NCBI GenBank assembly: GCA_964516515.1 | Contig: CAZEYA010000169.1 | Location: 1-8,260 of the forward strand | Source of the DNA: JANNOG01 sp964516515 | GTDB taxonomy: Bacteria > Actinomycetota > Actinomycetes > Actinomycetales > JBBAYJ01 | DNA: 8,260 nucleotides | Reading direction: 5' to 3' | In this document: piece after piece, positions 4,773 to 8,260 of the stretch | How positions within the stretch are numbered: position 1 is the stretch's first letter | Layout of the letters: the number at the start of each line of letters is the position of its first letter | Notes under the pieces: model-generated | Database searches by the model: none | The model's input: the letters and a program-made list of their open reading frames with translations, nothing else | Told to the model about the DNA's origin: nothing | Program-made: the position numbers and the translations under genes

Positions 4773-6423
4773 TCGTAACCTCCGGGTCGTTGCTCCAGTG
4801 CAGGTCGTGCCGGGTGACGGCGGCTGCGGCGGCGTCGTAGCCGGCCTCGGCGTAGCGCAGCACGCCGAGGGCGGTGTCGGCGTCGAGCGTGCGCCGCAGC
4901 CGGATCGCGGTGGTGGGGTCGCCGTCGGCCACGATCGACACCCCGGCGGACTGCATCCAGCCGCTGTAGCCGCCCCCACCTGCGTGCACCGCGACCAGGT
5001 CGGCGCCGGTCGCCGCGAGCAGCATGGCGTCCAGCAGCGGCCAGTCGCTGACCCCGTCGGACCCGTCGGCCATCGCCTCGGTGCCGATCCGCGGGTGGGT
5101 CATCGCCGCGGCGTCCAGGTGGTCGCGGGTGAACAGCACTGGCGCGCGCAGCCGGCCGTCGGCGACGGCGGCGTTCGCGGCGAGCGCGATAGCGGACCGC
5201 TCGCCGTGGCCCAGCCAGCAGCTGCGGGCGGGCAGTCCCTGCGGCGGGATGTGCTCGCGGGCCAGGGCGATCCAGCGGGCCACCTCGGGCCGCGCCCCGA
5301 ACAGCTCCACCGCCAGGGTGTCCAGCACGTCGATGTCGGCCGGATCACCCGACAGCGCGACCCACCGGAACGGCCCGATGCCGCGGCAGAACAGCGGGCG
5401 AAGGTAGGCGGGCATGAAGCCGGGGATGTCGAAGGCGTCGGCGATCCCGGCGTCGGCTCCGTGCACGCGCAGGTTGTTGCCGTTCTCGAACGCGGTCGAG
5501 CCCAGCCGGGCGAGGTCCAGGATGGCGCGCACCTCGCGGCCGATCGAGACCCGCGCCGCGGCTTCCAGCGATACCGGGTCGTGGCGCCGCGCCTGCTCCC
5601 AGTCGGCGTGTGCCAGTCCCTCGGGCAGGTAGCCGTGGCGCAGGTCGTGGGCGGCGGTCTGGTCGGTGACCAGGTCCGGCACGGGACCGAGGCCGGCGGC
5701 GGCCAGCCGGCTCACTTCGGCGAAGACGGTAGCGGCGTTGCCGCCCAGCCCAACCGCCAATGGCGTCCCGGCGACGGTGGCCCGGCGGATCATCCCTAGC
5801 GCCTCCTCGAGGCTGCCGGCGATCATGTCGACGCCGCGCTGCGCCTGCGACCGGGCTATTGCTGCCATGTCCACCTCGACCGTGAGGCTGGACAGCCCGA
5901 GCATCCGGGCCGAGATCGGCTGGGCCGACCCCATACCGCCCAGACCGGCCGTCAGCAGCCACGCCCCGCGAGCGGCAGGCTGCCGGGACGCCAGCGCGAG
6001 CCGCAACACCTCATAGGTGCCCTGCAACACGCCCTGTCGGCCGATGTACTGCCAGGCGGCAGCTGTGAGGCCGCCCCAGATCGTCGCACCGTCGGCGGCC
6101 ATCTCGTAGAAGCGCTCGGGGGTCTGCCAGCGGCCCACCATGTTGTTGACCGCCGAGACGACGAGCGGCGCCTGCTCCCCCGTCACCACGACACCGACCG
6201 GCCGGCCGCTCTGCAGGACGAGGGTCTGGTCCACGTCGAGCGAGAGCAGCTCGGCCTGGATCCGCCGGAAGGACTCGTGATCGCGGGCAGCCTTGGCCAG
6301 TGAGGCGTAGACGACGAGCTCCGCCGGCGCCTGCCCGACGTCGAGGACGTTCTCGAGCATCCGGAGCAGGCCCTCGGCGCGCCAACTACGCGCGCGCAAC
6401 CCAGTCAACAGGTGGGTGCTCAT
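4765..6423 (-). CDS. Urocanate-hydratase family protein (putative thiourocanate or related hydratase)
   Basis: The 552-residue length is normal for urocanase (about 550-560). The NAD-binding and core motifs are clear: LQSGRPVGV (70-78), AWQYIGRQGVLQGTYE (123-138), LTAGLGGMGSAQP (157-169), VTDQTAAHD (252-260), NGNNLR (314-319), PLFCRGIGPFRWVALSGDP (343-361), GLPARSCWLGHGER (396-409, Cys402) and DGSDGVSDWPLL (453-464). Several normally invariant spots differ. The usual MYGQMTAGSW is IWGGLTAAAW, the usual FDYGNN is FENGNN, and the usual LHHGGGVGMGxSQHxG is VHAGGGGYSGWMQSAG (479-494). These changes suggest a urocanate-like but different substrate, which fits thiourocanate or S-methyl-thiourocanate given the MIO-less lyase and DUF917 neighbours. 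GGAGG lies 4 nt before the ATG. This is the first gene of the operon. An ordinary histidine-pathway HutU cannot be strictly excluded. Confidence 0.88.
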   Translation of the reverse strand: MSTHLLTGLRARSWRAEGLLRMLENVLDVGQAPAELVVYASLAKAARDHESFRRIQAELLSLDVDQTLVLQSGRPVGVVVTGEQAPLVVSAVNNMVGRWQTPERFYEMAADGATIWGGLTAAAWQYIGRQGVLQGTYEVLRLALASRQPAARGAWLLTAGLGGMGSAQPISARMLGLSSLTVEVDMAAIARSQAQRGVDMIAGSLEEALGMIRRATVAGTPLAVGLGGNAATVFAEVSRLAAAGLGPVPDLVTDQTAAHDLRHGYLPEGLAHADWEQARRHDPVSLEAAARVSIGREVRAILDLARLGSTAFENGNNLRVHGADAGIADAFDIPGFMPAYLRPLFCRGIGPFRWVALSGDPADIDVLDTLAVELFGARPEVARWIALAREHIPPQGLPARSCWLGHGERSAIALAANAAVADGRLRAPVLFTRDHLDAAAMTHPRIGTEAMADGSDGVSDWPLLDAMLLAATGADLVAVHAGGGGYSGWMQSAGVSIVADGDPTTAIRLRRTLDADTALGVLRYAEAGYDAAAAAVTRHDLHWSNDPEVTNA

Positions 6424-6537
6424 ACCGCCTCCATCGGTCCTGGCGGAAGCACCCGTAGGGGTTGCTGCGGCGTCGACGAGCCAGGTCTCTCGGCCGCTCT
6501 TGATGGTGTCGACACCATAGCGCCATGGCGGCGGTGT
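6424..6537 (-). promoter_or_regulatory. Leader and presumed promoter region of the hydratase-DUF917-lyase operon
   Basis: These 114 bp separate the GH13 stop from the hydratase ATG and must hold the operon promoter unless the operon is read through from GH13. They contain the 16-bp palindrome at 6503-6518 and a second 10-bp palindrome, CGCCATGGCG (6521-6530). Downstream, a stem CCTGGC/GCCAGG (minus-strand 6485-6480 with 6444-6439) encloses a smaller stem around CTAC. The ribosome binding site GGAGG is at 6428-6432. No convincing -35/-10 pair was seen; TATGGT beginning at minus-strand 6520 is a weak -10 candidate that would be covered by the palindrome. Confidence 0.5.
6503..6518. promoter_or_regulatory. 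Perfect 16-bp palindrome, candidate repressor operator
   Basis: ATGGTGTCGACACCAT is a perfect inverted repeat lying 80 bp before the hydratase start codon. Its length and TGGT...ACCA ends resemble operators of small dimeric repressors (GntR/FadR-type or TetR-type). Its position suggests substrate-dependent control of the operon. No regulator gene is in the window, so the regulator family is not determined. Confidence 0.55.
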
Positions 6538-8260
6538 TCAGACCGGTTCGGCGACCACGCACATCCCCTGGTGCGGCGTCATGGTCAGCGACAGCGAGCG
6601 GTCGGCGTCGACGGTCCCCGCGACCGCGCCGGTCAGGGCGTCGATCATCACCGTCCCCGGTGACAGGTGGGGCGAGTCGATGCGGGCCTCGGCGTGGCGC
6701 TGGGCGAAGTTCAGCACGGTCAGCTGGATGCCCCGGCCGGCTTCGAGCTCGTGCACCATCACCAGCACGCCCTCGTCGGAGGTGACCGGCACCGCCAGCT
6801 GCCGCGACGTGGCGATCGCGTGCTGGCGTCGCACATCGAGGATGTGCGACAGCCGACGGGCGAACGACATCGGGTCGTTCAACTGCTCCTGCATGCCGCC
6901 GTAGAGGCTGCGGCCGCGGGGCATGCCGGCCAGCGACGGGGTGGTCGCGCCCATCGCGCCGAGGATGTCGTGGGCACCGCGGTTGATCCAGCGGGTATCG
7001 CCGGTCGCCACCAGGTCGGCGACCTCGGCCGGGTCGAGAGTCAGCATCCCCGTGATGTCCCAGCCGGACAGCGCGAGAACGCCCGGCTGCAGTGCGTTGA
7101 ACATCGCCATCAGGAGATGGCCGCGCCGGATGTGCTCGACGTCGATGGCGGACAGCTCGTGGCCCCGGTGCAGGCCGAGCGCGGCCGAGACGACGCTGAC
7201 CGTGGTGCAGGCGATGCCGTTCGTGGTGAAGACCAGGTTGTAGTCGGATTTCGCGACCAGGGCATCAGTGAGGTCGGCCTGGATCTCCTCTGCCAGCGCG
7301 AGGCCCGACATCTCCCGATTGTCGTAGGCGAACGTGTCGTCGGCGTGCCGGGAGCGGAAATGGATGAGCTCGTAGGTCAGCTCGTCGTGATTCTGCAGAC
7401 CGTGGACCAGCGACGCCGGGTCGACTCCCAGGTCAAGCCCACAGTTGAGCGTGAGCCGCAGGAACTCGGTCCGCTGGGTCAGCAGGGCGTGGTGATACGC
7501 GGGGCGGTTGATGAAGTCGTACGACAGGTCGGGGCCCACTCCGGAGGTGCCGCGAATGTCGTCGATCGAGAGGTTCAGTTCCTGGAAGGTGAATCCCCCC
7601 AGTTTGCGCACCATTCCGGCGATGACATGATTGGCGGCCTCCGACAGGGGGTGGCCTTCCGACCAGCCGGGGCTGTCATCGGCGCCGCGCTCGACACCGA
7701 GGAACCCGTTGGCGTCCAGCCGCAGTCCGCCGGCGCCCAGGTCGGCGAGGGCATGCAGGGCGTCACCGATGACCAGCCGCATGCCCGCGAAGGTCGGGTC
7801 CAGCCAGTTGATCGTCGGCTGACCTTCCTTGAAGTAGTGCAGGTACACCCATCGTCGGTACACACCGTCCACGCCGAGCACGGGCGCCGTCGCGCTCCAG
7901 TTAGTTTCCTTGATGCCCTTGTCGTAGAAAATGACCCGCTGCAGCCGGCCGATGATGAAACCCTCGCGCTCCAGCTTCTCCTCGGTGGCCTCGTCGAGAT
8001 TCACCGAGTCTCGGCCGGGGGGCACATCCGGAAGCATCGGCCAGTACTCCAGCGGAATCTGCACCATGTGGTAGATGCCCGGGTAGTCGCCGTCGTTCAT
8101 CTCGGCGAGCCTGAAATCCGGGCCCTTGCCGGTGTGTCCCGGCACGATGTCGTCGATAACGATCCCGCCGAATCGCCCGGCGATCTCGCAGACCGCTCTG
8201 TATTCGTTCTCGGTCCCGAACAGCGGGTCGATCGCGGTACTGATCCGGTCGAAGTGGCCG
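6538..8260 (-). CDS. GH13 alpha-amylase-superfamily enzyme, 5' end outside window
   Basis: The visible 573 codons encode most of the catalytic barrel and a C-terminal beta domain; the frame is open to the right edge (HFDRISTAIDPLFGTENEYR...), so the start is missing. GH13 signatures are present: region I as IVIDDIVPGHTG (just upstream of 8120), region II GGLRLDANGF with the nucleophile Asp (codon 7714-7716), region III FTFQELNLS with the acid/base Glu (7579-7581), and region IV LQNHDELTYEL with the third Asp (7384-7386). All three catalytic acids are intact. The long insert after region I and the NWLDPTFAGM segment recall trehalose-synthase or glucosyltransferase-like members rather than secreted amylases, and no signal peptide can be judged. 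Subfamily and substrate remain open. Same strand as the operon but separated by 114 bp with its own regulatory site, so a functional link is not indicated. Confidence 0.85.
   Translation of the reverse strand, partial: GHFDRISTAIDPLFGTENEYRAVCEIAGRFGGIVIDDIVPGHTGKGPDFRLAEMNDGDYPGIYHMVQIPLEYWPMLPDVPPGRDSVNLDEATEEKLEREGFIIGRLQRVIFYDKGIKETNWSATAPVLGVDGVYRRWVYLHYFKEGQPTINWLDPTFAGMRLVIGDALHALADLGAGGLRLDANGFLGVERGADDSPGWSEGHPLSEAANHVIAGMVRKLGGFTFQELNLSIDDIRGTSGVGPDLSYDFINRPAYHHALLTQRTEFLRLTLNCGLDLGVDPASLVHGLQNHDELTYELIHFRSRHADDTFAYDNREMSGLALAEEIQADLTDALVAKSDYNLVFTTNGIACTTVSVVSAALGLHRGHELSAIDVEHIRRGHLLMAMFNALQPGVLALSGWDITGMLTLDPAEVADLVATGDTRWINRGAHDILGAMGATTPSLAGMPRGRSLYGGMQEQLNDPMSFARRLSHILDVRRQHAIATSRQLAVPVTSDEGVLVMVHELEAGRGIQLTVLNFAQRHAEARIDSPHLSPGTVMIDALTGAVAGTVDADRSLSLTMTPHQGMCVVAEPV

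Noticed and set aside
4773..4979. Upstream extension of the DUF917 frame to 4979
   Set aside because: It lies deep inside the hydratase gene and reads as a Pro/Thr/Arg/Ser-rich shadow; the ATG at 4772 has GGAGG 6 nt upstream and begins close to the family motif.
4591..5799. 402-residue open frame on the plus strand
   Set aside because: It is antisense to the urocanase-family gene, low-complexity Gly/Arg/Val/His composition, and is explained by high GC.

Overview
The window comes from a high-GC genome, almost certainly an actinobacterium. Codon third positions are dominated by G/C, clear GGAGG-type ribosome binding sites are present, and a nitrobindin-like protein with typical actinobacterial motifs is encoded. 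All credible genes lie on the minus strand, so transcription runs from high to low coordinates. The long open frames on the plus strand are GC-driven shadows.

Layout in transcription order. (1) 8260-6538: a GH13 (alpha-amylase superfamily) glycosidase or transglycosylase whose N-terminus lies outside the window. (2) 6537-6424: an intergenic region with a perfect 16-bp palindrome that looks like an operator, a foldable leader and a strong ribosome binding site. (3) 6423-1861: a tightly coupled three-gene operon encoding a urocanate-hydratase-family protein, a DUF917 protein and a histidine-ammonia-lyase-family protein, with overlaps of 8 and 4 bp. (4) 1826-1692: a 44-residue lysine-rich protein, followed by a hairpin that may be a terminator. 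(5) 1607-771: two possible tiny ORFs, one a single-pass membrane peptide, then a nitrobindin/FABP-like haem beta-barrel protein. (6) 770-338: a non-coding stretch with three palindromic elements whose centres are exactly 42 bp apart. (7) 337-1: the N-terminal part of an unrecognised protein running off the left edge.

The most interesting unit is the three-gene operon. The lyase lacks the Ala-Ser-Gly tripeptide that forms the MIO prosthetic group, and the usual Tyr of QDPYS-R is Ile. The hydratase has substitutions in segments normally conserved in urocanase. DUF917 is the family associated with (S-methyl) thiohydantoin desulfuration. The known enzyme set that joins an MIO-free lyase, a (thio)urocanate hydratase and a DUF917 desulfurase is bacterial ergothioneine catabolism: trimethylamine elimination, hydration, then desulfuration to hydantoin-propionate. 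I infer that this operon degrades ergothioneine or a close relative (S-methyl-ergothioneine or another N-alpha-trimethylated or thio-histidine) rather than histidine. The later amidohydrolases, a transporter and a regulator are not in the window.
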